Origin: Nilaparvata lugens
Taxonomy: Eukaryota > Arthropoda > Insecta > Hemiptera > Delphacidae
Reading direction: 5' to 3'
Length of the DNA stretch: 64,000 nt
NCBI RefSeq assembly: GCF_014356525.2
Contig: NC_052506.1
Coordinates: forward strand, 19,123,916-19,187,915
Part shown: positions 1 to 11,600 of the stretch, in pieces
Position numbering within the stretch: the first letter of the stretch is position 1
Layout: each line of letters opens with the position of its first letter
Position numbers and translations under genes: made by a program
The notes under the pieces: model-generated
Databases searched by the model: none
What the model was told of the DNA's origin: nothing
The model's input: the letters and a program-made list of their open reading frames with translations, nothing else

Positions 1-465
1 TTCAGACTCCGGTAGAAGCTCACGCCAACACTGCAACAGCCTTTCCCTATATTGAGTATGATCAGTTTCAGCTTTTGTAGCCAGATAGTAGGCCCGGATA
101 GCAAATACATTCATATCTCTGCTCCACTTCATCCTTCTCGGCCTATTCACTGGCTGCGGTACCCTGACCTGGGCGGGGGGAGGCACCACCTCCTCCAAGC
201 CCTGATCAGATTCATTACTAACAGGTACAGGTTCAACTATTCCATTACCATGTCTCAAATTGTATGTCCGGGGCCTTGTGGTACCTTGCACAAGAGGGGT
301 GCCACTTGGTCCACCTTCCTCCGTGCCAGACTGTCCATGAGGTGTCCGAAGGGGGTCAGCCTGATCCCCCCTCACCTCCCGAGTTCTATTACTTCCTTGT
401 CTAGGTGCAACTCTTTTATACCAACAGGGGGCCGCAAACCCAACTGGCAGCTTTTCCACTCCACA
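1..465 (-). CDS. LINE ORF, N-terminal part (Dong/R4-like non-LTR retrotransposon), runs off the left edge
   Basis: Read on the minus strand, this frame is open from just after a stop at 466-468 to the window edge. The first half is a Pro/Arg/Gly-rich linker. From about position 141 down to 1 it reads RPRRMKWSRDMNVF followed by AIRAYYLATKAETD and a helical stretch ending CWRELLPESE. That layout (basic patch, W-x2-DMN, IRxYYxxTxxETD, Y-x-xRL) is what I know from the region ahead of the reverse transcriptase in insect R4/Dong-type LINEs. No in-frame ATG precedes the Met at 130-132, so the start is unclear or frame-damaged. The RT and endonuclease would lie beyond position 1. The clade is inference; that this is a LINE-type protein is fairly secure. 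Confidence 0.6.
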
Positions 466-822
466 CTACAATCAGAAAAATTAAAATTGAAATAAGCCCA
501 CAGGTCCACTAGCAATCTCAAGGGCCAGGGCTTGAAATACAAGAGTTTGGCCAAGGAAGGTCAGAGAGAAAGATGTAAGACGAGTGATAAGAATGAATGA
601 CAAACAGCAAAGTCAGTGGAAAAACTGTCATTCTAGAGATAAGACAGATCCAAAGCATGTTGAAGAAGATGAAAGAAGAACGAAATAAGGGCTTTGGAAG
701 AAGAGGAGGGTCCCCTTTTAGTCGCCTCTTACGATATCAAGCAGGGGATACTGTGGGTGCCATTCTAGTCAACTTGATACTGAGTCCATGTGTTTGACTC
801 AATTGCCCCCCACCCACAGGGG

Positions 823-824
<2 letters not shown>
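466..824 (-). mobile_element. Putative 5' untranslated region of the same LINE
   Basis: On the minus strand this begins with a GC-rich block: CCCCTGTGGGTGGGGG, then CACCCACAGTATCCCCTGC and GTAAGAGGCGACTAAAAGGGG. I recognise these words from the 5' leaders of many insect LINEs. Part of a second open frame (372-554, minus, 60 residues) overlaps the junction with the main LINE ORF and could be an upstream ORF or a frameshifted start. The block stops abruptly at the TTA microsatellite, which marks the 5' boundary of the insertion. Confidence 0.55.
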
Positions 825-892
<68 letters not shown>

Positions 893-893
893 G
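825..893. repeat. (TTA)n microsatellite at the LINE 5' boundary
   Basis: About 22 nearly perfect TTA units, which read TAA on the LINE strand. They directly abut the presumed 5' end of the LINE. Dong elements are known to insert into TAA repeats, so this is probably the original target site. It could also be chance microsatellite growth. Confidence 0.85.
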
Positions 894-1326
894 TTATTTC
901 ATCGTATAAACTCATTTGATGAGCACAGCTCAAACAGTGTACGACATGTCAAATATATCAAATATATGGTTTTCCTACATTGAGGGAAAGTTTTTCATTT
1001 TACTAAATCGTCTGAAAGTCAGAGCTGAAATCTGATCATAGATTTGTAAATACGGACAACCTGATGAGATTCCTTTTCCCTTATGCAGATACTCGTTTTA
1101 AACCAATGTACCTAGAATACAATACATTGTTTTCAACGGAGAAATATCAGCTGTTTGTTTAAATCCCGTATGAAACACATTATGATAAATGCAACCATAT
1201 CTACAAGTAAACGTGGTTTAGCGTTAAGCGTATTGTTAGCATATGACCCTCAGAAGTTGGAAAACCATCTCGGGTAATAATAAGAATAGACTACTCCTCA
1301 AGCTCTTATCCTAAGTTGGCAATCAC
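894..1326. other. AT-rich spacer with a truncated miniature-element copy
   Basis: No coding signal. The part from about 1136 to 1255 is an inverted, partial copy of the miniature element at 5025-5281; both share a run through attatgataaatgcaaccat. Confidence 0.6.
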
Positions 1327-1621
1327 CTGATAAGATTCTAGTCTTGATGCGAGGGGAATGCACGCCACCGCCAAGTATGCTGGCGCCGCAGGTGAAGATG
1401 CCTAGACCGGCGCCGGTAACCGAGAGGGAGACCGCGAACGTAATGCCCAGGATGGCGACCAAGCCGGCCGACTCCGGGTAGAAGACCCACCCCAGGTGCA
1501 GGGGGTGACCGTGACCCAATTCCGTCGCAGCCAGCACCAGCAGCACCACAGCCACCACCACGTAACTTATCAGGATCACCGTCATCGACTGGCGCGAGTA
1601 CTGGATCACCATCCTCAGTTG
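1327..1621 (-). CDS. VhaPPA1: V-type H+-ATPase 21-kDa proteolipid subunit (c''), one internal exon
   Basis: This exon is 295 nt, that is 98 codons plus one base. The acceptor is a clean polypyrimidine tract ending ggcag (1622-1626) and the donor is TCAG|gtgatt (GT at 1325-1326). It encodes a first hydrophobic helix ([19 protein letters not shown]), a short lumenal loop with [10 protein letters not shown], then a second helix ([19 protein letters not shown]) and [17 protein letters not shown]. In the c''/VMA16/ATP6V0B family the match is the L-GIxxAVSLSVxGAxLGIY and GGGVKAPRIKTK signature. The family is a membrane rotor subunit of the V0 proton channel. The next exon should carry the FCEAVAIYG segment with the proton-carrying Glu, but I do not find it in the window. 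The exon is strongly GC-rich against its AT-rich flanks. The ILS junction and the FTCGAS segment are divergent, so this may be a paralogue. The apparent start Met at 1634-1636 lies in the intron. Confidence 0.72.
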
Positions 1622-4323
1622 CTGCCAAAGAGACACAAATTGACAGAAACATAATTATAATTACGGTATAGAGAGTTATATTACTCTCTTTATAAAGAGC
1701 TAAATTAGAGAGATGTCTGCAGAAAGGTTTTTCCTATAATCATCAAATTATAAACTAGAATCTCAGAATAAACAATAATAGTATAGAAGTTTTCTCTCCC
1801 AGAAGGCAGAAAACCAATTGAAAGGCCACGTAAGAGACGGCAATAACTTTTTTTGCTGAGGGTGATGCCCACATGAGCTATTGGCTTGGCTCTAGGTAAT
1901 GTGGCAAATGTCAATGAGAGATGAATGGACCTATAGTTTATAGTGGGTTCCAATCTAATCTATGTGTTATAATATATTTTGTAAAAAATGTAAATTTAAA
2001 GACTCGAACTGAAATAATAATAAAATTTCTGTAAGTCGCAACAGACAGTAGCCTAATCCTTGCACGTAATAAATATATGATGTAAAAAACAGCCAAAATT
2101 AACAGAGAAGAGAAATACGGTACCGGTATTGCATTTAATCAAATACTGATGAATACTAAATTAGGTGCAATAATGAAATTTCAAACTTTTTTCATCTCAT
2201 CTGAATTCTGAATTAATTGAAAATAGTGTACACTGATTGAAAGAAAGAAATGGCATTACTATTTTGGTGTGTGTGATGCAGTATTTTTCCATAATAAATA
2301 CACAGATTTTAATGAATACATAAACGTGGTTGTCAACTTCTATTTGTGTATTTAAAAGGAAATTAGGTAGTCTACTTATTTATCAATAAAGACCTATTCA
2401 TTTATCAATATATAAACTACTTATTTATCAGCTTATCAATTTAGAAATCAATACTGCTGCATAAAGTGTAATGTGATGCTCTTTCTTTTTCTAAAAATTT
2501 GGATTCATTAGTCTCAATTTCTCTTCATGATTAGGGATTGAATATTGAAGTTCTCATGTGAGTTTCTGGGCTCAAAATTGAATATAGATTGTAAAAAATA
2601 TGGAACATAACCTACTTAATGTAGGTTGAAGACTTGTTCTATCGAAATTTGGAAAAGAGACGCTGTTGGTCTAAGCCTGTTATTTCTTTGAACTTTAAAA
2701 ATACCACAATTTTTACAAAGTAATGAGGATATGAGATTGCTTACCAGTGGTCAATGATTCTTTAACAATAACTGAAATACTTTAGACTTATAGTTAACCT
2801 ATTCTTCTAGATTGGCAGTAATTCAAATCAAAATAATTTCTTAATACTTTTGATCATTATTGGTATCAAGTTCTATTCCATGAAATCGACTCATATGATC
2901 AAATCAGCTGAATGACTTCCGTAATAAATTATTCCTAATTGATTGAAAGTATTCGGGGTATTTACCGCTTATTTTTATGAGCTAAATCATTGAGATCGAG
3001 TGGATGACAGCTTAGTGGTGGATCGATGAGCTTTTGGTGCCGATGAACTTATTTGGTGTCGATGAGCTGAATAACCAATAATAAAAAGGAATTAGCATTG
3101 ATTGAGCTACTCAACGGTACATGCAGAGGTATTATAATCAAGGTACCTAAAAAACCTATATTCTAGATATATTGATTATAATAGTCGAATTGGAATGAAT
3201 CCAGTAGGTACAAAAAAATGATGGAACAAGAATGAGAATTGAGTACCGTACCCAATCATCATGAAATCCTGAGAGTTTCCAATATCTGAATGAATGCTAC
3301 TATACTTGAATATCGAGGCTAGTAATTCATAATCTAAAGGAGATTTCCTCAAGAGAATTCAAGGTGATTGAATACATTGAATCTATAATAATTCATGAAA
3401 ACAGGAGGAACTCAATTGCTTCCTGTGAATCATGATAAATGATTTTCAACTCTTGGATGAAACTTTCTCTATCAACTGTTCCACTGAAAGAAAGAGAGCT
3501 CAATTTCAACTAATTTCTTCAGCACATCAAATATCCAAATATTGACGAAACTCAAGAAAACTGAAACAGTAATAAATATAATCACGATGGATTCAGGAAT
3601 ATTTGTATAATTATTTCGATGAGAGAGCTCTGTTTGAACTCCAGATCGCTAACAGCGAAGATTAAAATCGTGCTTCCAGTGCAACATAGCCTATTCCATT
3701 TTAATCATCAAAGAGTTGAAGTGGAAAATCTAGTAGAAAATACTTGAGCGCTTGGAACAAACGCGTCTCAGCGTGAACACCGTGATAGCAGTGAAGATTG
3801 TGAGCCTGTCTGAGCAACATGAATTTAATTAATCAAAACTGCTAGCTACATTATCCGATATGTTCCCGAGGATAACAGCCCTGACGAATGGTGTATTACG
3901 CTAACGCGGCAGTCATTAAGAAACTTGAGAATTATAGCGTAAATGAGGTGACGTCCAAAATGAAGTTCTCAACAAAGTTGTAAGCTTACCAAATAGTTTC
4001 CATAATGGTGAGTGAGAGGAAGAGATTGATGTTTCAAGGTGTGAGAAAGAGAATAACGATAACATTTTCGATTACTGGAAAACCTGTGAACAGGGATGAG
4101 ATAGCAGTAATGTAATGAATAATATGGAATACTTGATCTTGTCTACCAGTCTATCAGCATTATCCAATATCAAATCATCCCATCTTGAATCAAAAACAAG
4201 AGGTTTACATCCTCATCATTACCTATGGCTTCTTCAGTATTTTCAGTTTCAAGCTTGAATTTTTCACTGCAGTCCATGGAAAACGAAATCGAGATTTGTT
4301 AGATTGGGCAAAAAATACACCCT
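1622..4323. other. AT-rich non-coding DNA upstream of the trp exons
   Basis: No splice-bounded coding segment could be supported on either strand. In particular nothing resembles TRP ankyrin repeats or the N-terminal exon(s) of the V-ATPase proteolipid gene. Confidence 0.5.
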
Positions 4324-4514
4324 AAAGCTGCGTTTACACCAAAGTTAATAACAAAATGTTAATAACCTAATCCTTATAGATTCTATTAAATTGAGCATAT
4401 CTTATCATACACATGATGAACATATGTGTTTGTGAAGTTCCATTCAATCTAATAGAATCTATAAGGATTGTGTTATCAACATTTTGTTTATAACTTTGGT
4501 GTAAACCCAGCTTT
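4324..4514. repeat. Fold-back miniature element (about 190 bp)
   Basis: The ends are inverted copies: aaagctgcgtttacacc at the left and ggtgtaaacccagcttt at the right. Pairing continues through (a)aacaaaatgtt and ccttatagattctatta with agaatctataagg. There is no ORF. This is a MITE-like hairpin of unknown superfamily. Confidence 0.8.
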
Positions 4515-5024
4515 ATTGTAATAATTAAATTAAAGTTGAGAATTGTTGTGGAAGCTCAATTTCCAATATTTATTATCCAACTGATAAAAGTATTTTTTCA
4601 TATGCTCATATCACCAAATCTCCAATATTATCATGTGAGACTAGGATGTGTCGCATCCTTTGCCACTTTCTCTATCCTCTAGTCTGTCTAAGTCTCGAAC
4701 TTCTCAATCCAGTATGCCCTACAAACATTTACTTCATCAGCACTCAAGTATATATTCATTTGTATACTCCGGATCTTCTAACATAATTATCTTCCACTAG
4801 TACTTGTTAGTTAAGTGAGTTTAGGAATTTAGGGTAGAAGCTATGTCGACTAGAGTAGGAGAATAATGTATTTTTTGAAGATGAGATTGAAAGACAAGCG
4901 ATAACCCCGCGAAATGTTGAACATAGCTTGAATGAAGGATAATTACGGATGGTGGCAGAATTTAAAATAAACTAGAGCCCGACTTGGAAATGTATAATTT
5001 ACCTGCTATTTTTATTGCTGAGTG

Positions 5025-5281
5025 TGCGGCCACAGAGAGATCTGCAATCCCATTGATTTATATATCTAAATCTAGATCACATATCTAAGGGCCATATGCT
5101 AATACTATGTTGAACGCTAAACGGCGTTAAATTGTAGATATGGTTGCATTTATCATAATGTGTTCCAAACAGGGTTTAAACGATCAGCTGACATTTCTCC
5201 GTTTGAATCGAGAATCTGCAAACGGGCCTTAGATATAGAAACTTCAAGGATCGCAGATCACTCTATGTATGGCCGCACCCT
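5025..5281. repeat. Miniature inverted-repeat element (about 257 bp)
   Basis: The left end, gtgcggccacagagagatct, pairs with the right end read in reverse, ggtgcggccatacatagagt. Inner segments atatctaagggcc and gggccttagatat also pair. It lies 130 bp upstream of the first trp exon seen here. A truncated inverted copy of its middle sits at about 1136-1255. Confidence 0.72.
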
Positions 5282-5410
5282 AAAATTCACATCAGTTTTT
5301 GTCCCCTCCAGTAAATTTGTTCTATAATGTAATGATCTCTAATGTATAATGTATAATCATGAATCTATAATGTATAATCATGTTTTTTGGGTTTGATTGC
5401 GTGTTGACAG

Positions 5411-5612
5411 ATGCGGTTGCGATGACTGTGTGACGTCACGACAGGAGGACTCCTTGCGTCACAGCCGGTCGCGCATCAATGCCTACCGCGCCCTGGCCAG
5501 CCCCAGCCTCATCGCACTCTCCTCCAAGGACCCCATCCTCACCGCCTTCGAACTCTCCTGGGAGCTCAGGCGACTCTCCTTCATGGAGCACGAGTTCAAA
5601 ATCGAATACCAG
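5411..5612 (+). CDS. trp: trp exon A: zinc-site linker and TRP-linker helices
   Basis: 202 nt. Acceptor ttgacag (ends 5410), donor CAG|gtgaga. The first base completes an Arg codon begun upstream. It encodes CGCDDC, then [20 protein letters not shown] and [18 protein letters not shown] (67 residues). CxCxxC is the cysteine part of the HxxxCxCxxC zinc site of TRPC channels; the His must lie in the missing upstream exon. The in-frame ATG at 5397 is in the intron. Confidence 0.9.
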
Positions 5613-8600
5613 GTGAGAGCGAAAATGTTGATTTTACCAGATAGGAACCTGGAAATCAATTTTAGACCGGGATCAGCGCAATGCTGAGTGAGTTTGAAGC
5701 GAGGTATTTGGACTTCGAATGGATATTCTATCTCCTCTCCAATGATACAATACAAGAATGCGTAAAATCTAATACGGAGAAAAAATATTCTTCACATGGC
5801 CTTAAACGAAAATCTAAATTAGACTGTAGTGTTGTCAAAAATAGTTGGAAAAATAGAATAATTCAAAGTTAAATGCTGTGATTTCTTTGGATGTTTTTTT
5901 TTTAATACAGTAATTATTCATCTATTAGCATTTCATCAAATACAATTTCTCATAAATTTCCATCTCATTTCCCTATGATTTCTCTTACTTGATCCTGATT
6001 TTTTGAACTTGAGGCAGTACTTAGTAACTAGTGATTTGCAACACAGTAAAGAGTTACACAACTCCAATAATTCACTGTAGCCTACATTGACACAGACAAG
6101 GTTTGTAACTGTGACAGTAGAAAAGAAATTCACTAAATATTTTCATCAAAGTGTTCGTGAGATACTAAATCATTTTTGTAATTGAGAAAATCGCTCTAAA
6201 ACTACGAATCATTCACAGTAGAATCCATTGTCATTTCTAAGAACTCACTCCATCATTATATCTGCCCTTGGTCGATAATACACTGCAGAGTAATATCAAA
6301 AGTCTCCAAGGGTCGCAAAATCTTTTTCCAAAGTCCGTAAGCTACAAAAACATGCTTTTAATTGGACAGAACCTTCTCCTCCACTTCCTCTTCTTGCACC
6401 GCCTCCTCTTTGCACTTCCGGATCAGTGTTGTGCTAGTCAGTGACCCGTGGGAGCCGAGAGCTGACAACATGTGCTGCAAAAAGCATTTCTGGCCAACGC
6501 CAAGTGTTGCCAACTCCACCACACCGATAATAATTCCTTTGAGAAAATCTTCTTTTATCCGAGCTGCGATCTTCACCCGACACAATCCTCAATATTGAAA
6601 GTTCATCGCTTTTAAATTGTGACATTTTCAATATCACAAAGATCGATATTGTCACTTCTATTGAACACAATGAAAATCTTCAGATGAGATTAAATTTTAT
6701 TTTGGTTGGGAAGCGTAGAGTTGGTATTCGCTCTGCACGAGTACACATATACTCCATTCCAAAAGAAAAAAAGGTGATGGTTTCTTGATCCATTCCGAGC
6801 TGCAATGTATTAACACACTTTTTTCTATGTATTTCTCACAACATGCAGTCAAATATTTAAGTAAATAATCAAAACTTTTACTTACTGACTGTAGTCATTT
6901 TGACTGTTGAGAATGATCGCGAGACGGTCGAAAGTACTACAGTTAGTAAGTAAAAGATTTTGATTATTTACTTAAATATTTGACTGCATGTCGTGTGAAA
7001 TAGATAGAAAAAAGTGTGTCAAAAAAACTTCTTATCATAGAAAATATGTAGCAAGGTACCTAGAATGTATTCTAGGTAGATTGAAATGTAGTGTGAATAC
7101 TACTTGAATCACATGTTGAATTACTTTATTATCCACTCTTCAATACGACATTATCAAGTCACTGATCCCAGAATATTATATATATCAAGAGTGCAATATG
7201 TACTAATTTTTTATCAAAAGTTGAAACTTAAAATCAAATACCAATAAACTAGTTGAAAGAATTGAAATTTCTGGATGTGATGCATTAATATGACTGTGAG
7301 AAATAATTTTCAAAATACTGACTGAAATCAATCTGTATGGAATTGTAATCAGTGATGGAAATGTGATTAGAATCAGTACTCAAAAGTGACAGAGTCTCAT
7401 ATACAATAGTGTTATTGAAGAGATAGATGGTATAAAATCTGAAAAAAACACAATCATGAATAATATTGAACGCAATGATCAGTAATGTACGTGTTCTACT
7501 CTATGGGTCCTCTGTTATCTAACAGTCTCCTTTGCATACTGAGTACCTCATAATTTTTATATAGATGCTCATTTTGAACATAGAGTTGGAATTGTGACCA
7601 TCATACGATTAGTGCTTTCTCAGATGAGTATGAACTGTATATGAATTAGAATTGTATCGATCGGACAGACAGGATAATTGAATCATCATTGCTCATGAAA
7701 CTCAGCAAAGAGAATATTTTTCAATCATCAAATTGCATTTTCCCAATAAATCCTTGTTGGTGAGAAAGCTATTTCGGTTTGTGGCCCGATAATCATCTAG
7801 CTTTTCCAAGAGCTGAGGACATCATTTTTGCTGAAACGTGTTGAGAGAACAACAATGTGGTGAAGTATGGGAAACGGCACATTACAGCTAAGAGATTGTA
7901 GTCCATATTTACAGGCTGTTGTTGTACATCAGTCGGATTTGATACTCGAGATAGGAGACATGCCGCTCTGAATACAAATACGGACCAGAGCCATAGCCAG
8001 CCAGGCTTCTTCCGATTCAGCTCTGAATTATACAGCTGCTTAAACGAACCTAAGTCCTACCTCGGGGAATGTAATCTCCCGCTTGTTCTAGAAAAGGCAT
8101 TTCGCGGCTCCCTATTCTTCCTTCCTCTTTTCCTTTTTCTATTCCTACTCCATGTTGCCCCCTTCCTCTTTGTCTCTGGGATTTCAAATAAGAAGAGCCA
8201 CTCCTCAATTCGACAAGACATTATCGACAGACACGTTGCTATATAGCAGCATTCCCCGAAAAGAATCTCACAATTTGTCTTTCCGAGAATGTGAGGGATT
8301 TGTGGGTGGAAATGGGCCGTTACCACTTCAGGGGGTGTATAAAATAACCTTTGTAATAATTAGAAGCTTAGTAGTATTGTAAAGATTTGAATAAATTCCC
8401 TTCTTTAAGTTATTATGTTAAAGACCTTTAAATATGCTATATTCACAATTGATTGTTGAAAATAACTTACAAATATTCATGCTCTCAAGAAATATTGATC
8501 TGGAACTTCTAGAGAGCGATAATTATTAGATAAATGATAATGGTATAAAGCCGTGTCCACACTGGACAAATGTTCGGCAAACATGTTTGCTGAGGAGCTC

Positions 8601-11600
8601 AGGGACAAACATTTAAAAAAGTTTGGACAATCATTGTTTGTCAAACAAAAATTACTGTTTTTTTAACATTTTCAGTGTTGACGTTGACAGCTTAAACAAC
8701 TGTAAAACATAAAACCTGTTCTCTTCACGAGTCTCTCTTGAGGCGTCCGCACTGGCCACGGACAAACATTGTTTGTCAAACATAATAAAATTTGCCCAAA
8801 CTATTTCAACGAACACGTTTGTCGAACATTTGTTCAGTTTGGACACCGCTTAACTCTCACTCATACATTTGTCTATACTACAGATTTTATTTCCCTAATG
8901 AAGGTATGTTATCTCAATTGAAGGGGATGGAGAAAAATGTTTCAATGGGATTCTCATTCGATATTAAGACTATTTTCTTCCATTTGTGCCCTTCAGCACC
9001 AATATTACTGTATCGACCAATTGACTGTCGTTACTGCTTAAAACTCCAATAATCTTTAGTTGGAGACGTTTCTATTATCTAATATTGATCTGAATAGGTA
9101 TTAAGGATGTGCTACACTCTATTACCTGATGGTGTGTCCTGGTTGAGATCCAAAGAAAATAATTATGAGGGAGAATATTCCTGTCTGAAATGGTGTTGCG
9201 GTCATACCTGGATGGGCAGCACTGCCAGGCATTGAGCCGGTTTGCAAGGATGTACTGCATGGCAGTACTACAGATACTACCTAGTATAGGAATCTGATCT
9301 TAGATTGTGTGAATTCTGATGTTTTCGCTCAAAGAACATTATCGAAAAACGTCTTGATTGTTTGAAACTTGAGGAATAGCATATGAACTATTCCTCCAGC
9401 TGGCACTTCGCCATCGAGAAAAACGTAAATTTTAAATCTTGTCCTCATGTGTAACGCTATGCAAATATTGTGGATGCTTAATAAACTCTATCAATCTCTT
9501 TTCTATCTTTGAGATACTAAACTCAATTCTACGTAAACTACTCTAATATTCACTTGTTATCAGAGAATGTTTAATGTTACTGTTCCGTTGTGATTACAAT
9601 ATGTTATTTTTTGTACTCTCCCATATTCAGAGGCAATCGATTGTAATAATTCACATTGGAGTGAGTTGAATGGAGTTTGTTAATCAATCTGAGGCACTAA
9701 GTCACCCATAATTGAACGAGGTGATAGGTTAGCAGCCAGTGAACGAATGGACGTTATCTATGCTCTAAAATTCCTTTTCCATTTCCTTCTGTCAACAAAA
9801 CAGAAGTCGACGAACAGGAACGAATTGCAATAGGAGGTGGAGAGAGGGAGAAGGTGATGAAGGACGAAGGTGAGGAGGAAGAGGAGGAAAAAAGGAGGAG
9901 GAGGACGTGAAAAGGAAGAGGTAAAAGTAATGGGCTTTGCAATGAAGGTTGAGTCTCCCGAGGGGGTGGCTGCAGATATAACTGTTACATCAACAGAAAA
10001 GGAAAAGAATAAGAGAGAGACTGAGGGAGAATATTGTAGAAATAGGGATGGGGAGAGAGGTCTTTCCAGGGAATAAGGGAGGTCAAATTTGAGTCAATTA
10101 TTCACGATTACTCGGACCAGATCCAGATCCAGTCTCCCAGATCGTTTGACGGATTAACAGTCAAAACAATGAACTTCCATTTCGAAATTGCGCATTTCTT
10201 TTTCATGAAGTCGCTTTTGAATTATTATTCGTTCGGAGAATGATTGATTTGTCTTCTATCGTTGCGCGAATTGTTGTTTTGTAATGAAAGAGTCGATTGT
10301 TTTCGAGGGAATTGATGAAACTTTGGATTATTATCATTACTTCTCTTTTCAACAACTGCGTGCCGTATAATTGAATTCCTCTTCTCTTGCTGCATTACAA
10401 CACTCACTACTCCAATTTCAAATTTAGCTATTCGAATAATCAATTAATGAAAAGCAGCTTTTGTGTATTCAAAGGATGCATCTTCTAATAATGTAATTTC
10501 ATTGAAATCATTCTGAGAAATTCCTTTTCAATAATAGATACTGAATAAATACGTACCTGATGATTAAATTTCCCTCCCCAGCTATACTATCAAGCTGGCT
10601 TTGTTAGTTGAGGAAATTTGATGGGGCCATCAGCAACTAATCAAAAATATCCTATCCGAATAGATGGGCAAGTGGAATTCGCACTATAACCTTGGCGGTG
10701 GCCTATTGTTATTGAATTTAAAGTTTTCCATTACTAAGAATGTATTGGTAGTCCCTTCCCTTCTACTAACCACTTTTTCAAGCCATCCTTATGGAAAGGT
10801 AGTTTTCCAAAGCAGCAGGCACAGCTATACATAAATCAGTTTCCCCGTTGTAGATCGCAAAACCATGTCTCACAAACTACAATCTGGTGACAGTAATATT
10901 GATTTTCAATATCCTTCCTACCAGAACAACTGTGAGCGGAGTAACTTGAACAAGTGAAATAAGTTATACTGTTTTAAAGTGTGTTTATATTGTTGTTGAG
11001 TAACTTTCTAAAGAATTTTAGATTGTTTTTAAAGAGTTTTTGATTGTTTTACATGTTTTTTCACATTGCTTTCTGTATTTTAGGAGCTACGCAAGCAGTG
11101 TCAGGACTTCGCGACCGCCTTATTAGACCACACACGAAGTTCCTACGAGCTGGAGGTGCTGCTCAATCATGACCCCACTGGTCCCGCCTTCGAGCACGGC
11201 GAACGCATGCATTTAAATCGGCTCAAATTGGCTATCAAACTCAGACAGAAAAAGGTAAACACCAATTGAACATTAAAAAATGATATTAGAGTGTCACCCT
11301 GTTGAAGTGAGCCACACTTAACAAATTTTTGACAACCATGTTTGTTAAAGAACACATTTTAAAACGTTTTGAAAAACAACGGTTTGTCTAAACACGTGTT
11401 AAGACTTGCTAAAACTGTTTTAACAAACATGTTTGTCAAGCATTGGCTAAGGCTGTAAGTTAATAAGATTACCCTGGGGTGAAGCGTGTAATGATTCTAG
11501 AGTTGGCGCGAGCTCACTCAGTAAACATCAGTTAGTTGATTCCAACTGTTATTTAACTGTTTTAATCTTTTTCAACTAGAATTAATATTTCTTAATGCTC

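Larger units (their letters stand above)
5613..11083 (+). other. trp: trp intron 1 (5.5 kb)
   Basis: AT-rich, with two inverted-repeat elements (about 6814-7020 and 8550-8850) and a purine-rich block at about 9835-10080. A modestly GC-richer patch at 6358-6600 has overlapping ORFs on both strands, listed separately. No other exon was recognised. Confidence 0.8.

Noticed and set aside
52..495. 147-codon plus-strand ORF
   Set aside because: Complementary to the LINE ORF, whose minus-strand reading shows LINE N-terminal motifs.
1338..1652. 104-codon minus-strand ORF beginning [16 protein letters not shown]
   Set aside because: Wrong frame over the V-ATPase exon; it begins in the polypyrimidine tract of the acceptor.
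1136..5281. Inverted 100-bp copies as ends of one 4-kb transposon
   Set aside because: The 5025-5281 copy has its own complete inverted ends, so these are two separate miniature elements rather than termini of one.
9754..10076. Overlapping ORFs in a GA-rich region
   Set aside because: Low-complexity Glu/Lys or Ser/Pro-Leu composition produced by the purine tract.
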